Assembly: GCA_019359505.1 (NCBI GenBank)
Contig: JAHHHD010000017.1
Span: forward strand, 53,631-117,630
Reading direction: 5' to 3'
DNA length: 64,000 nt
Origin: Drouetiella hepatica Uher 2000/2452
Lineage (GTDB): Bacteria; Cyanobacteriota; Cyanobacteriia; Elainellales; Elainellaceae
In this document: positions 52,281 through 62,373 of the stretch, piece by piece
How the letters are laid out: the number at the start of each line of letters is the position of its first letter
How positions within the stretch are numbered: the stretch's first letter is position 1
Notes under the pieces: model-generated
Database searches by the model: none
Seen by the model: only the letters and a program-made list of their open reading frames with translations
Told to the model about the DNA's origin: nothing
Position numbers and translations under genes: made by a program

Positions 52281-52375
52281 CCATAGCAACCGCCAAAGCG
52301 TTTAGGACGGGGACAGTTGTGGCGGGGTGCTTCGCGCCCCACCACAACTGTCCTAAGCAGACTGGCGGCAGCTCC
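52281..52375. repeat. Palindromic intergenic element, family B, copy 4 (inverted)
   Basis: CATAGCAACCGCCAAAGCGT flank, stem GGACAGTTGTGG...CCACAACTGTCC with GC-rich tips (GGGGTGCTTCGCGCCCC) at 52311-52353, then CTAAGCAGACTGGCGGCAGC. It is in the reverse sense to copy 2. Confidence 0.82.
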
Positions 52376-52549
52376 AAAACAAGATAAAACAATCCGCTAG
52401 AAACCCAACCCATGCTTTGACTTCCTAGAATAGTAAACAGAGTCAGATTTGATGTATCATCATCCCTTTACCTACTTGTTTTGCAGCGCGTAGGCTTTTT
52501 CTAGGCTCTGTGTTTGGTTTCTGTGTTCGGCTCTCTGTTTTTAGCGCGT

Positions 52550-55500
52550 ATGGCCTTCTCTTCAATTACTCGGTCACTAGGGCGATCGCCCCTCACTTCA
52601 GAACTGTTGACCAAACTGAGCCAGCAGCATGCGCTTACTCTCAACGGCATCGCCCGATTGCCTAAAGGTCTAGTTGCTTCGGCTCTAGCGCAGGCTCAGC
52701 AGCGCCCGTTACTGGTGGTGACGGCGACCCTAGAAGAAGCAGGACGATGGGCGGCTCAAATTGAGGCAATGGGCTGGCAGACGGTGCATTTTTATCCGAC
52801 TTCGGAAGCTTCGCCCTACGAACCCTTTGATCCGGAGTCAGAAATGACTTGGGGGCAGCTACAGGTACTTGCAGACCTGCAAGGAGAAGGCATCGCAGAC
52901 AGCAAAGGACTGGTGATCATCACAACCGATCGCGCTTTGCAGCTCCATTTGCCTCCTGTAGAGGTATTTCGGCGCTACTGCGTCACCCTGAATCGGGGTA
53001 TGGAGATTGATTTAGAAGCCTTGAGCCATCAGCTTGCCAACTTGGGCTACGAGCGCGTGGCGCTCGTAGAAACTGAAGGGCAGTGGAGCCGCCGAGGAGA
53101 CATTATTGACGTGTATCCGGTGGCTTCAGAGCTACCCGTGCGGCTGGAGCTATTTGGCGATGAGCTAGACAAAATCCGCGAGTTTGATCCCTCAACGCAG
53201 CGATCGCTCGACAGCACAGAGCGTCTAGTGCTCACCACTACCAATTTTAGCCCGATGATTTTGGAGCAGCTGAAAGCAGACGCGAAGCAGGGACAAGATC
53301 TTTCTGTTTATCTCTCTGCCGAAGAGCTAGAGCGTCTGCAAGCCGGACAGTCTCTTGAGGGGATGCGGCGGTTTTTGGGAGTTGCATTTGAGCAGCCCGC
53401 CTCGCTATTGGACTATTTGCCAGACAATATGCTGGTGGCGATCGATGAACCCGAACAGTGCCGAGGGCATGGCGATCGCTGGTTTGAACATGCCGATGAG
53501 CAGTGGCAGGAGTTGGCAGGTTCGGTAGGCAGAGCGCTGCCCCAAATTCACCGCCGCTTTGCCGATTCTTTGCTAGAAGTTGAACGATTCGATCGCCTCT
53601 ATTTATCAGAACTTGCCGAGGAGGGTGTAGGGCTGAATCTATCCAGCCGTCCGGTGCCCTCTACGCCACACCAGTTCGGCAAATTAGCAGAAATCTTGCG
53701 GCAGGAGCGCGATCGCAGCTTTGGCGTGTGGCTGGTGTCGGCACAGCCCTCGCGATCGGTGGCTCTGCTACAGGAGCATGACTGTCCGGCGCAGTTTGTG
53801 CCCAACCCGCGCGACTATTTGGCGATCGACAAGCTACAAACGCAGCGAATTCCCACGGCGGTCAAGTATTCGGGCTTGGCGGAGCTAGAGGGCTTCATTC
53901 TGCCGACTTTCCGGCTAGTGGTCGTGACTGACCGCGAGTTTTTTGGGCAGCACACTCTGGCAACGCCCACCTACATCCGCAAGCGGCGACAGGCGGCTTC
54001 TAAGCAGGTTGATCCCAACAAGCTCCAGTTAGGCGACTATGTGGTGCACAAAAGCCACGGGGTGGGGAAGTTTCTAAAGCTGGAAAGCCTGACCATTAAT
54101 AACGAAACCCGTGAGTATCTAGTGCTGCAATATGGCGACGGGTTGCTGCGGGTGGCAGCAGACCAAGTGGGGTCGCTGTCGCGGTTTCGGGGGGTGGGCG
54201 ATCGCGTCCCAGAACTCAACAAAATGTCGAGCAAGGCGTGGGAAAAAACCAAGAGTAAGGTGCGCAAAGCCGTCAAAAAAGTTGCGGTGGATTTGCTGCA
54301 TCTCTACGCCCAACGTGCCCAGCAGCAAGGGTTTGCCTACCCGCAAGACACCCCCTGGCAGGAAGAATTAGAAGACTCTTTCCCCTATCAGCCCACGCCC
54401 GATCAGCTTAAGGCGGTTCAAGACGTGAAGCGCGACATGGAGGATTTGCGTCCGATGGATCGGCTGGTCTGCGGTGACGTTGGCTTTGGCAAAACCGAGG
54501 TGGCAATTCGCGCGATTTTCAAAGCCGTTACCGCTGGGAAACAGGTGGCACTGCTGGCTCCCACAACTATTTTGACGCAGCAGCACTACCACACCCTGAA
54601 GGAGCGGTTTGCCCCCTACCCGATTCAGGTGGGTTTGCTCAACCGTTTTCGGAGTGCCGACGAGCGCAAAGATATTCAGCAGCGCCTTGCTACGGGGGAA
54701 CTTGATGTGGTGGTGGGCACCCATCAGCTTTTGGGGAAAGGGGTGCAGTTTAAGGATTTAGGTCTGCTGGTAGTGGACGAAGAACAGCGGTTTGGCGTGA
54801 ACCAGAAGGAAAAGATCAAGTCCCTGCGCACCCAGGTGGATGTGCTGACGCTGAGCGCGACCCCGATTCCTCGGACGCTATATATGGCGCTGTCTGGCGT
54901 ACGAGAGATGAGCTTGATCAGCACGCCGCCCCCTTCGCGTCGGGCGATCAAAACCCACCTGTCGCCCTATGATCTGGAGGTGATGCGAACCGCCGTGCGG
55001 CAGGAACTCGACCGGGGCGGACAAATTTTCTACGTGGTGCCGCGCGTCGAGGGCATTGAAGAAGTAGCCGCCCGCATCCGGGAGATGGTGCCCTCGGCAA
55101 GAATCGCGATCGCCCATGGTCAAATGCAGGAGGGCGAACTAGAATCCACTATGCTGACCTTCAGCAATGGCGATGCGGAGGTTCTCGTTTGCACCACGAT
55201 CATTGAGTCGGGTCTAGATATTCCGCGCGTTAACACGATTTTGGTGGAAGATGCCCAGAAGTTTGGCTTGTCGCAGCTTTATCAGTTGCGGGGTCGGGTG
55301 GGACGTGCCGGAATTCAAGCACACGCGTGGCTGTTTTACCCGCGTCAGAGTCAGCTTACAGAAACAGCCAGGCAGAGGCTAAGAGCCATTCAGGAATTCG
55401 CGCAGCTCGGCTCTGGATATCAGCTGGCAGTACGAGATATGGAAATTCGCGGAGTTGGAAATCTACTCGGCGCAGAACAATCTGGACAAATGGATGCGAT

Positions 55501-56038
55501 CGGCTTTGATCTTTACATGGAAATGCTGGAGGACGCAATTAAGGAAATTCGTGGACAGGAAATTCCTCAGGTGGACGACACGCAAATCGACCTCAGCTTG
55601 ACGGCATTTATTCCGGCAGACTACATTCCCGATCTCGATCAAAAGATGAGCGCTTACCGGGCGGTTGCCTCAGCACAGTCCAAAAAAGAGCTGACCCAAA
55701 TTGCCGCAGATTGGAGCGATCGTTATGGCTCTATTCCCCCGGCAGCCCAGCAGCTTTTGCGCGTGATCGAGCTAAAGCAGGTTGCCAAATCGCTAGGCTT
55801 TAGCCGCATCAAGCCGGAAGCCAAACAGCATGTCTTCTTGGAGACGCCGATGGAGGAGCCAGCCTGGAATTTGCTCAAGGAAAATCTGCCAGAGCACCTC
55901 AAATCTCGCTTTGTATATACGCCAGGAAAGGTGACGATTCGGGGGTTAGGGGCGTTGAAAGCCGAGCAGCAGCTAGAGAATCTGCTAGATTATTTCGGCA
56001 GAATGAAAGGCGCACTTCCAGAGCCTGCTTTAGTTTAA
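52550..56038 (+). CDS. mfd: Mfd transcription-repair coupling factor
   Basis: Removes RNA polymerase stalled at DNA damage and recruits UvrA; 1162 residues, standard for the family. The N-terminal UvrB-like region (to about 350), the CarD-like RNA polymerase interaction domain ([22 protein letters not shown] near 490) and the RecG-like helicase are all present. Walker A is GDVGFGKTE near 642, the DEAD-like box is VVDEEQRFG near 742, and [13 protein letters not shown] near 885 is motif V. The frame runs from a GTG at 52514; the ATG at 52550 (MAFSSITR) is preferred. It stands alone. Confidence 0.97.
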   Translation: MAFSSITRSLGRSPLTSELLTKLSQQHALTLNGIARLPKGLVASALAQAQQRPLLVVTATLEEAGRWAAQIEAMGWQTVHFYPTSEASPYEPFDPESEMTWGQLQVLADLQGEGIADSKGLVIITTDRALQLHLPPVEVFRRYCVTLNRGMEIDLEALSHQLANLGYERVALVETEGQWSRRGDIIDVYPVASELPVRLELFGDELDKIREFDPSTQRSLDSTERLVLTTTNFSPMILEQLKADAKQGQDLSVYLSAEELERLQAGQSLEGMRRFLGVAFEQPASLLDYLPDNMLVAIDEPEQCRGHGDRWFEHADEQWQELAGSVGRALPQIHRRFADSLLEVERFDRLYLSELAEEGVGLNLSSRPVPSTPHQFGKLAEILRQERDRSFGVWLVSAQPSRSVALLQEHDCPAQFVPNPRDYLAIDKLQTQRIPTAVKYSGLAELEGFILPTFRLVVVTDREFFGQHTLATPTYIRKRRQAASKQVDPNKLQLGDYVVHKSHGVGKFLKLESLTINNETREYLVLQYGDGLLRVAADQVGSLSRFRGVGDRVPELNKMSSKAWEKTKSKVRKAVKKVAVDLLHLYAQRAQQQGFAYPQDTPWQEELEDSFPYQPTPDQLKAVQDVKRDMEDLRPMDRLVCGDVGFGKTEVAIRAIFKAVTAGKQVALLAPTTILTQQHYHTLKERFAPYPIQVGLLNRFRSADERKDIQQRLATGELDVVVGTHQLLGKGVQFKDLGLLVVDEEQRFGVNQKEKIKSLRTQVDVLTLSATPIPRTLYMALSGVREMSLISTPPPSRRAIKTHLSPYDLEVMRTAVRQELDRGGQIFYVVPRVEGIEEVAARIREMVPSARIAIAHGQMQEGELESTMLTFSNGDAEVLVCTTIIESGLDIPRVNTILVEDAQKFGLSQLYQLRGRVGRAGIQAHAWLFYPRQSQLTETARQRLRAIQEFAQLGSGYQLAVRDMEIRGVGNLLGAEQSGQMDAIGFDLYMEMLEDAIKEIRGQEIPQVDDTQIDLSLTAFIPADYIPDLDQKMSAYRAVASAQSKKELTQIAADWSDRYGSIPPAAQQLLRVIELKQVAKSLGFSRIKPEAKQHVFLETPMEEPAWNLLKENLPEHLKSRFVYTPGKVTIRGLGALKAEQQLENLLDYFGRMKGALPEPALV

Positions 56039-56115
56039 GTCGTTCGAGCCTTCTCCACAGCAAAGTAAGAGATTCGCTTTTTTGTCCAATTGAAGGCTAA
56101 GGCTAAGGCTACAGG

Positions 56116-56949
56116 CTACTGCTGCTGCCGCTTAGAGAGCATCTGAAATGCGGTGAAAGCGATCGCAATCAGCGCAAATGAGAACAGCGTTGTTAGCGTG
56201 CCCAAGGCATACAGAGCCGGTGAAGTCACGTTAGTCGTCATTCCAAAAATCTCCAGTGGCAGGGTGTTGTCTTGTCCTGAAACCAGAGAAGTACGCGTAA
56301 ATTCGTCGTAAGACAATGTAAACGTCAGCAGTCCAATCCCAATCAAGCTAGGGAGAATTAGCGGAAACACGACTTCCCAGAAAGTTTTACCGTCACTGGC
56401 TCCCAGGTCTTTTGCTGCCTCCTCGTAAGCAGGATTAAAGCGGTTAAATATCCCTAGCATAATTAAAAAAGCAAAGGGAACAGTCCAGGTAAGATGCGCC
56501 CCAAACCCAGAGGTAAACCAGTCGGTTTGAATACCCAGCACTTGAAAAACAATACCAATCCCTAGAGATACCAAAACGCTTGGCACAATCAAGCTAGAGA
56601 TCGTTAGGTAAAAGATGGCGTTGGAACCTTTGAAACGACTTCGGAAAGCCAGACCTGCCAGAACGCTAACAATCAAAGAGAATAACACCACTGAAAGTCC
56701 CAGGATGAACGATCGCTGGAAAGATTCGATAAAGCTGCCCACCCGCTGCTCTTGAAACACTTGCCCCAGCCAATAAAAGCTAAAGCCGCGCATAGGAAAG
56801 GTCAGCGTCCCTTCCTCGCCCTGCAAAGACAGAGCAAAGATGGCAAACATAGGGCCATATAAAAACAAAACAAATAGCCCAAAGAATGCGGCTAATAAAT
56901 AAAAAGAAAGCGATCGCTTTTGCACTTTTCCAGGCTCCGCACAGCTCAA
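56116..56949 (-). CDS. ABC importer permease, PotC-like
   Basis: Second inner-membrane permease of a polyamine-type (PotABCD) importer, 277 residues, six membrane helices. The EAA loop, which contacts the ATPase, is EEAAKDLGASDGKTFWEVVFPLILP near 175-200. It is the last gene of the minus-strand cluster and starts 26 bp after the end of the PotB-like gene. The substrate cannot be told from sequence; spermidine/putrescine family importers also carry other small nitrogen compounds. Confidence 0.9.
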   Translation of the reverse strand: MSCAEPGKVQKRSLSFYLLAAFFGLFVLFLYGPMFAIFALSLQGEEGTLTFPMRGFSFYWLGQVFQEQRVGSFIESFQRSFILGLSVVLFSLIVSVLAGLAFRSRFKGSNAIFYLTISSLIVPSVLVSLGIGIVFQVLGIQTDWFTSGFGAHLTWTVPFAFLIMLGIFNRFNPAYEEAAKDLGASDGKTFWEVVFPLILPSLIGIGLLTFTLSYDEFTRTSLVSGQDNTLPLEIFGMTTNVTSPALYALGTLTTLFSFALIAIAFTAFQMLSKRQQQ

Positions 56950-56975
56950 CGATTAAGTTCTTAATTTTCCAAGCC

Positions 56976-57833
56976 TTACAGTTCTTTGCGAATATCGACA
57001 ACGCGCAAAATTCCTACTACCAAAATCAATGTCACTATTAGCAAAATGACTGCATTCGCGGCTGCCAGAGGATACTGCAAACTACCAATCTGTGTAGCAA
57101 TCAGCTTACCGACCGAAGCCGACTGCCCGCCCCCCATCAAGCGCACGGTCACAAATTCGCCCATTACCAGCGTCACTACAAAAATGGAGCCAATCGCAAT
57201 TCCTGAAGAGGCTAACGGCAGGATCACTTCTTTCAAGACTTGGAAGCCCGAAGCCCCCATATCTTCTGCTGCTGTAATCAGATTGCGATCGATTCGCATC
57301 AAGCTATTAAAGATAGGCCCAATCATGAAAAAGTTGTAAAGATGCACCATGCCCAGCACAACCGCAAAATCGGAAAACAGCAGCCATTGCACAGGTTCTT
57401 GAACCAAGTTAAGGTTCATCAACAGCTGATTTACCAATCCTTCCTTACCCAGAAATGGTACCCAGGAAATCATCCGAATAATGTTAGAAGTCCAGAATGG
57501 CACCGTACAGAGCAAAAATAAAATGATCTGCCATTTCTGACTCTTGATATGGAACGCGAGGAAGTAGGATACGGGGAAAGCGATCGCCAAACAAAAAAAC
57601 CATACTAAGAACACATATTTGAACGTGTTCAGATAAGTTTTTAGAGAAACCTGAGACGTGAAAATGTCAATATAGTTTTGCAGCGTAAAAGCAGGAGTCA
57701 TGGCATAGCCATTAAAGTCCCAAAAGCTAACGATCAAAATCATTAGAATGGGAAATACCAAAAACAGCAGGAAAACCAGCGTTTGCGGTGCTGCTAAGGT
57801 ATAAGGTTGCAGGGCTTTCCAGGTTCTAGTCAT
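56976..57833 (-). CDS. ABC importer permease, PotB-like
   Basis: First permease of the same importer, 285 residues, six membrane helices. Its EAA loop is ITAAEDMGASGFQVLKEVILPLASSG near 185-210. Paired in tandem with the PotC-like gene. It follows the binding-protein gene by 126 bp. Confidence 0.9.
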   Translation of the reverse strand: MTRTWKALQPYTLAAPQTLVFLLFLVFPILMILIVSFWDFNGYAMTPAFTLQNYIDIFTSQVSLKTYLNTFKYVFLVWFFCLAIAFPVSYFLAFHIKSQKWQIILFLLCTVPFWTSNIIRMISWVPFLGKEGLVNQLLMNLNLVQEPVQWLLFSDFAVVLGMVHLYNFFMIGPIFNSLMRIDRNLITAAEDMGASGFQVLKEVILPLASSGIAIGSIFVVTLVMGEFVTVRLMGGGQSASVGKLIATQIGSLQYPLAAANAVILLIVTLILVVGILRVVDIRKEL

Positions 57834-57959
57834 ATGCCCCCAGTGAGGATTGCGGCGAAGAATTCATCTTTGGAAATGCGATTGTTCAAGAACTCGCTTC
57901 AAAGAACGCTGAGAGGAATGGGTGAGGCAATGCCCACCCATTCAATCATTACGAAATCA

Positions 57960-59282
57960 TTACGATGCAATAAATTCGTTCCACTTTTGAACGAGATACT
58001 TCTGCTCCTTCATCGTGGAATTCCAGACCACCACATTGCCCATCCGTTCTTTGAAAGATCCACCATCCCGAACTGCGCCTTTGGACTCCAGCTTTTTGCC
58101 AAACGGATCAATCATATCTGTTGCGGCGGGCTTGCCCTCGTACCAGAAATCCCACTCTTCTGGTTTCATAAACTTACGCGCATTCTCAGGAACAGCGCTA
58201 TAGTACCCCTGCCTTCCCAAGAATGCACCCACCCAGCCGTCTACAATCCAGTTAATGTATTCGTAAGCCGCATCAAGCTGAATGCCCGACAAATTCTTTG
58301 ACAGACCTAAACCACCCCCCCAAGCTCGGTAGCCCTCTTTCATAGGGCCGTAGACACATTGGAGACCCTTAGACTTTACCGCAGTCACAGCAGGTGACCA
58401 CATTGATTGCAGCACCACCTCACCGGAAGTCATTAAGTTCACCGATTCATCAAACGTTTTCCAGAAGGCACGGAATTGACCCTCCTGCTTCTTCTGCCTC
58501 AAAATGTCGGTGATTTGGTCGATCTCCTCCTTCGTCATGTTGCCTTTATCGACAAACTTCATCAGCCCAGAAGCCTCTGCCACCATGGCAGCATCCATGA
58601 TGCCGATCGAAGGAATATCTAAAATTGCAGTTTTGCCCTTAAACGCCGGCTCAAACAGTTCTGCCCAGCTTTCAATCTTTTTACCCGTCAGATCGGGTCG
58701 GTAACCCAAAGTGTCCGCATTGTACTGAAAGGGAATCAAAGTTGCCCATTCAGTTGGGGTAGGTGAAAACTCTTTGGAATCTGGCCCCGTCACATACATC
58801 ACCTTAATCGGTGAAGTGCCCTGAGCTTGCTCAATCTTTGCACCCTCAAATTTACCTGTGGTAAAGAAGGGCACGATCTTGTCAAAGTCCCTAATCTTCT
58901 TGGTGTCTACGGGCTGAAGATTTCCAGAGGGTACTACCAGCGGCAGGCTAAAGTATTCTCCATCAAAGATGTCATACTGCCCAGGCTGAGTGATGGCAAT
59001 TTGATTATTTTCCTCAGTGCTGAGGGCACGCATATCAAACTTAAAGCCCAAATCTGCGATCGCCTTATTGCGAATTTCATTGATTTGGGAGACACCTGTT
59101 CCAATCAGGCGTAAAGTGACATCCTTAGCCTTGCCCATATTGACTTCTGGACTGGCAGATGGATTGCCTGGAGTACCGGGTGCAGAGGTTGTTGGCGTGG
59201 AAGAAGCACAGCGCGTGGCTGCAAAGGCCGCTCCAACAGCTAGTCCAGTTCTGATCACCTGACGACGGGAAATTTTAGACAT
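57960..59282 (-). CDS. ABC importer solute-binding protein, PotD-like, with Tat signal
   Basis: Periplasmic substrate-binding protein of 440 residues. The signal has a twin-arginine motif SRRQVIRTG (Arg6, Arg7), so it is exported folded, and a cysteine at 25 in an untypical lipobox. The mature protein has the PotD/PotF-type fold (DIFDGEYFSLPLVVPSG and AWGGGLGLSKNLS). Polyamine-binding Asp/Glu/Trp positions cannot be checked here. It is longer than PotD of E. coli (348), which, with the neighbouring amidohydrolase, argues for a different ligand. Confidence 0.9.
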   Translation of the reverse strand: MSKISRRQVIRTGLAVGAAFAATRCASSTPTTSAPGTPGNPSASPEVNMGKAKDVTLRLIGTGVSQINEIRNKAIADLGFKFDMRALSTEENNQIAITQPGQYDIFDGEYFSLPLVVPSGNLQPVDTKKIRDFDKIVPFFTTGKFEGAKIEQAQGTSPIKVMYVTGPDSKEFSPTPTEWATLIPFQYNADTLGYRPDLTGKKIESWAELFEPAFKGKTAILDIPSIGIMDAAMVAEASGLMKFVDKGNMTKEEIDQITDILRQKKQEGQFRAFWKTFDESVNLMTSGEVVLQSMWSPAVTAVKSKGLQCVYGPMKEGYRAWGGGLGLSKNLSGIQLDAAYEYINWIVDGWVGAFLGRQGYYSAVPENARKFMKPEEWDFWYEGKPAATDMIDPFGKKLESKGAVRDGGSFKERMGNVVVWNSTMKEQKYLVQKWNEFIAS

Positions 59283-59349
59283 AGGGGGTGTTGTAAATCG
59301 GTGAATAAATTGAACGCTGAAGCCGTCACATTACAATGTGAGGCAAGAA

Positions 59350-60537
59350 TCAATGAGACAGAAAAACGCACTCTTCAACTGCCCAAGTCAGCGTGACAAG
59401 TTGACCTTCAGGGACAGCCTGGTTAATCCACTCGGAGCTACGCACCTTGTAGGTGATTTCCTGTCCGGTGGCTTCTACCATCAGCGAGACACGCGTAATG
59501 TAACCCGTGAACTCGATCGCCGTAATCCTCGCCGTTAGCTGGTTAGGAGCCGTTGAATCAGCAGGGGGATATGGGAGCAAATCCATAGAGTCGCTCCGCA
59601 CACAGCAGGCTGCCGCCATGCCCGGATCAGCAGCCTGACCTCGACAGAAGAAAGTGCCAATCCCTTCCACCTCCAATCGAATCACTGCACCTTTCTCATC
59701 CAAAGCTACGCCACTAACCTGCCCGCCAAAAATGTTGTTGTCGCCTACGAAACGAGCTACAAAACGAGAGGCTGGCGTTCTGAAGATATCTGAAGGCGCT
59801 CCAATCTGATCAATGCGACCGTTGTCCATTACCACAATTTGATCAGACAGCGAGAAGGCTTCGTCCTGTCCATGAGTGACCTGAATAAAGGTCATGCCAA
59901 ACTGCTTTTGCAGTCGCCGCAGTTCTCCTCTAGTTTTTACCCGCAGATTTTCATCCAAAGCGCTCAGGGGTTCGTCGAGCAGTAGCACCTGGGGGCGAGT
60001 CACCAAAGCTCTGGCTAAGGCTGCCCGCTGCTGCTGCCCGCCGCTGAGCTTAGCGGGCTTGCGATCGGCAAACTGGCTCAACCCCACTATTTCGATCATT
60101 TCATTAACCCGCTGACTGCGCTCGGCTTGAGGCACATTCCGCATTTTCAAACCAAATTCCACATTCTCCCAGACTGATTTGTGCGGAAACAGCGCGTAGC
60201 TTTGAAACATCATGGCAGAATTGCGCTTGGCAGGCGGCAGATCATTCACCCGTCGATCGCCAATTAAAACATCTCCGCTCGTCACATCCTCATGCCCAGC
60301 CACCATCCGCAAAGTCGTAGTTTTGCCACAGCCGCTCGGCCCCAATAGGCAGGTATAAGACCCAGCCGGGATGTCCAGATTAATATCCTTGACTGCCGTA
60401 AACGAACCGTACTTTTTCGTCACCGATCGCAGTATCACCCCAGAAGACTGAGCAGCCAACTCCTGTTGAATTTTGCTTTCGGCTGACTCTTGCGCCAAGA
60501 TTACGCCTGGAGAAGAAACGGAAACAGGTGAATTCAT
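59350..60537 (-). CDS. ABC importer ATPase, PotA-like
   Basis: ATP-binding subunit with regulatory TOBE domain, 395 residues. Walker A GPSGCGKTT near 68, signature LSGGQQQRAALARAL near 165, and Walker B VLLLDEPLSALD follow the PotA/CysA pattern. The first 35 residues (Ser/Val/Gln-rich) extend beyond the usual start; LRSVTKKYGSF then starts the domain. It is directly upstream of the binding-protein gene (67 bp). Confidence 0.93.
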   Translation of the reverse strand: MNSPVSVSSPGVILAQESAESKIQQELAAQSSGVILRSVTKKYGSFTAVKDINLDIPAGSYTCLLGPSGCGKTTTLRMVAGHEDVTSGDVLIGDRRVNDLPPAKRNSAMMFQSYALFPHKSVWENVEFGLKMRNVPQAERSQRVNEMIEIVGLSQFADRKPAKLSGGQQQRAALARALVTRPQVLLLDEPLSALDENLRVKTRGELRRLQKQFGMTFIQVTHGQDEAFSLSDQIVVMDNGRIDQIGAPSDIFRTPASRFVARFVGDNNIFGGQVSGVALDEKGAVIRLEVEGIGTFFCRGQAADPGMAAACCVRSDSMDLLPYPPADSTAPNQLTARITAIEFTGYITRVSLMVEATGQEITYKVRSSEWINQAVPEGQLVTLTWAVEECVFLSH

Positions 60538-60736
60538 AGATCTAAGGGATGGGGTGAGGGGGACTTCAAAATGATTTGAATGCTTGAATTAGAGAACTGA
60601 AGCCTGAAGTAATCGAGAGTTTATGGCTTTCACGAGTTATACGCTGTAACTTTACATAGACCTAGCCTGGACAAATTGTATGCAAAGATACACAAAGGAT
60701 GCGAAGATAACAATCAAAGCTTCGGATAAATTTCAT

Positions 60737-61975
60737 CTAATACATTTCATCAAGCTGTAACAATGTGTGAAGCAAAACGTTCGCTCCTTGAGTGCATTGT
60801 TCAGGTGACGTATATTCCTCTCCAGAGTGACTCAGCCCGTTCTGACTAGGAACAAAAATCATTCCCATATCCGTCACTCGACCAATCTCTAATGAGTCAT
60901 GACCTGCACGGCTAGGCATAGCAATGTGACTCAATCCAAGTGCCTGAGAAACCTGAGCGATCGTCGCTTGAACCTGCGGAGCTGCCAAAGTTGGCTCAAC
61001 GCACAAAAGTGGCTTTAGCTCAATTTGAGTATTGGTAGCAGTTGCGATCGTCTTAATTTCCAGCTGGAGTCGCTCCAGCATTTCACTCAGGCAGTCCTGC
61101 GACAAATCCCGCATGTCCACCGTCAAATTCACCTGACCTGGAACAATATTGACCGCGTTAGGAGCTACCGTCAAAAACCCAACGGTCGCTACCGGATGAC
61201 TAGGCATACTCAAAGCTATTTCCTGAACCGCTAAGACAACCTGAGCAGCAGCAACCAGAGCGTCTTGACGCATATCCATTGGGGTGGTTCCAGCATGGTT
61301 AGCTTGCCCCTCAATAGAGATTGCCTTTCGCAGCATCCCTACAACACCTTGCACCACGCCAATTTCCTTACCTGCACTTTCTAAAACCGCGCCTTGCTCC
61401 ACATGGAGTTCCACAAATGCTGCCATGTCAGCACGGGTGCGCCGAGCCGCTGCTAGATCATCCCAGTTGCCACCAATAATTTCTAGACAGGTTTCAATGG
61501 TGCCTTCAGCTTTAGGCTTGTAATCTTCAGGCGATCGCTTTGCCGTTCCCGACATTGCCTGACAGCCAATCATTGTGTTCTCTTCATCCGTAAATACAAT
61601 TACCTCCAGCGGATGCTTGAGACGCGTCTTACTCTCTCGTAACGTCCGCACAACTTCGATACCTGCCAAAACCCCCAGTACGCCATCATACTTACCTCCT
61701 GAAGGCACAGTATCGATATGAGATCCGGTTGCCAGTGCAGACATATCTTCTGCTAGCCCTGCGTATCGACCAATCAGATTTCCCGCAGCATCTGTATGAA
61801 CCGTCATCCCAGCTTCTACCATCCACTGTTGCACCAGATATCGAGCTTGCAAAATCTCTGGTGTAAAAGCAAGGCGGCAAATCTCACCATTGGGCATCCG
61901 CCCTATCTTGGCAAGGCGATTGATATTGGCAGAGAGACGATCGCCGTTGATCGCCAACTTAGAAATAACTTCCAT
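60737..61975 (-). CDS. M20-family Zn amidohydrolase (allantoate/N-carbamoyl amino acid hydrolase type)
   Basis: A di-zinc amidohydrolase of the HyuC/AllC family, 412 residues from the ATG at 61975 (MEVISKL). It would split a carbamoyl or ureide group from an amino acid-like acid. Metal ligands are in ATGSHIDTVPSGGKYDG near 80-95 and FTDEENTMIGCQ near 126; FVELHVEQGAVLE near 185 and the C-terminal PSRAGHDSLEI and NGLSHSGEEY are also standard. The frame extends to 61993. It is first of five co-directional genes with the importer, and is the strongest clue to the imported compound, probably a carbamoylated or ureide nitrogen source. Confidence 0.92.
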   Translation of the reverse strand: MEVISKLAINGDRLSANINRLAKIGRMPNGEICRLAFTPEILQARYLVQQWMVEAGMTVHTDAAGNLIGRYAGLAEDMSALATGSHIDTVPSGGKYDGVLGVLAGIEVVRTLRESKTRLKHPLEVIVFTDEENTMIGCQAMSGTAKRSPEDYKPKAEGTIETCLEIIGGNWDDLAAARRTRADMAAFVELHVEQGAVLESAGKEIGVVQGVVGMLRKAISIEGQANHAGTTPMDMRQDALVAAAQVVLAVQEIALSMPSHPVATVGFLTVAPNAVNIVPGQVNLTVDMRDLSQDCLSEMLERLQLEIKTIATATNTQIELKPLLCVEPTLAAPQVQATIAQVSQALGLSHIAMPSRAGHDSLEIGRVTDMGMIFVPSQNGLSHSGEEYTSPEQCTQGANVLLHTLLQLDEMY

Positions 61976-62188
61976 ACCCCATCCCTCAATCAAGGTTGTT
62001 CATCGAGTCCCGTCGCTGCATTTGCCTTTGTTCTGGCTTCAGCAATCTACTATTTGCCGCTACAGCAAACTAGAATCTATCCCCACAATACGCATCTACA
62101 AAATCAAAGCAGTATTGCAAATGGCAATTCCCAATGTGATCTACTAAAGAGCACATTCGCTATAAAATAGGTGTTTTGCTTGTTATTC

Positions 62189-62201
62189 GTATACTGTATA
62201 C
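62189..62201. promoter_or_regulatory. Candidate operator (GTATACTGTATAC)
   Basis: 13-base near-palindrome, of the type bound by some GntR-family repressors. It is about 170 bp upstream of the AtzF-C-like gene and 210 bp from the amidohydrolase. NtcA (GTA-N8-TAC) would need one more base between the half-sites. Confidence 0.35.
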
Positions 62202-62220
62202 AATGACAGCGGTAAAAAAT

Positions 62221-62234
62221 GTGTACCAATACAC
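62221..62234. promoter_or_regulatory. Candidate operator (GTGTA-N4-TACAC)
   Basis: Perfect 5-bp arms around CCAA, 19 bases after the first palindrome. Together they suggest paired regulator binding in the divergent promoter, though no regulator gene is present in the window. Confidence 0.35.
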
Positions 62235-62373
62235 TTTTCGCGGAGATAGTCGCTTTGGGTAACCCATCTGCCTGTCCACTGAATTAAGAGGTTCTTGTGG
62301 ACTGTATTTGCAAGCATAGGAAAAAGTGTAAAGTTTATATACTTCAACTCGTAGACTTTGGGCAACTCCAACT

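Larger units (their letters stand above)
61976..62373. promoter_or_regulatory. Divergent control region of the importer locus
   Basis: 398 bp between the amidohydrolase and the AtzF-C-like gene. Two palindromes are seen, at 62189-62201 and 62221-62234. A 62-codon minus-strand frame (62183-62371) is not called because it lacks family features and overlaps these sites. Confidence 0.5.

Noticed and set aside
62189..62201. NtcA box upstream of the importer locus
   Set aside because: The spacing is GTA-N7-TAC, one base short of the NtcA consensus GTA-N8-TAC.
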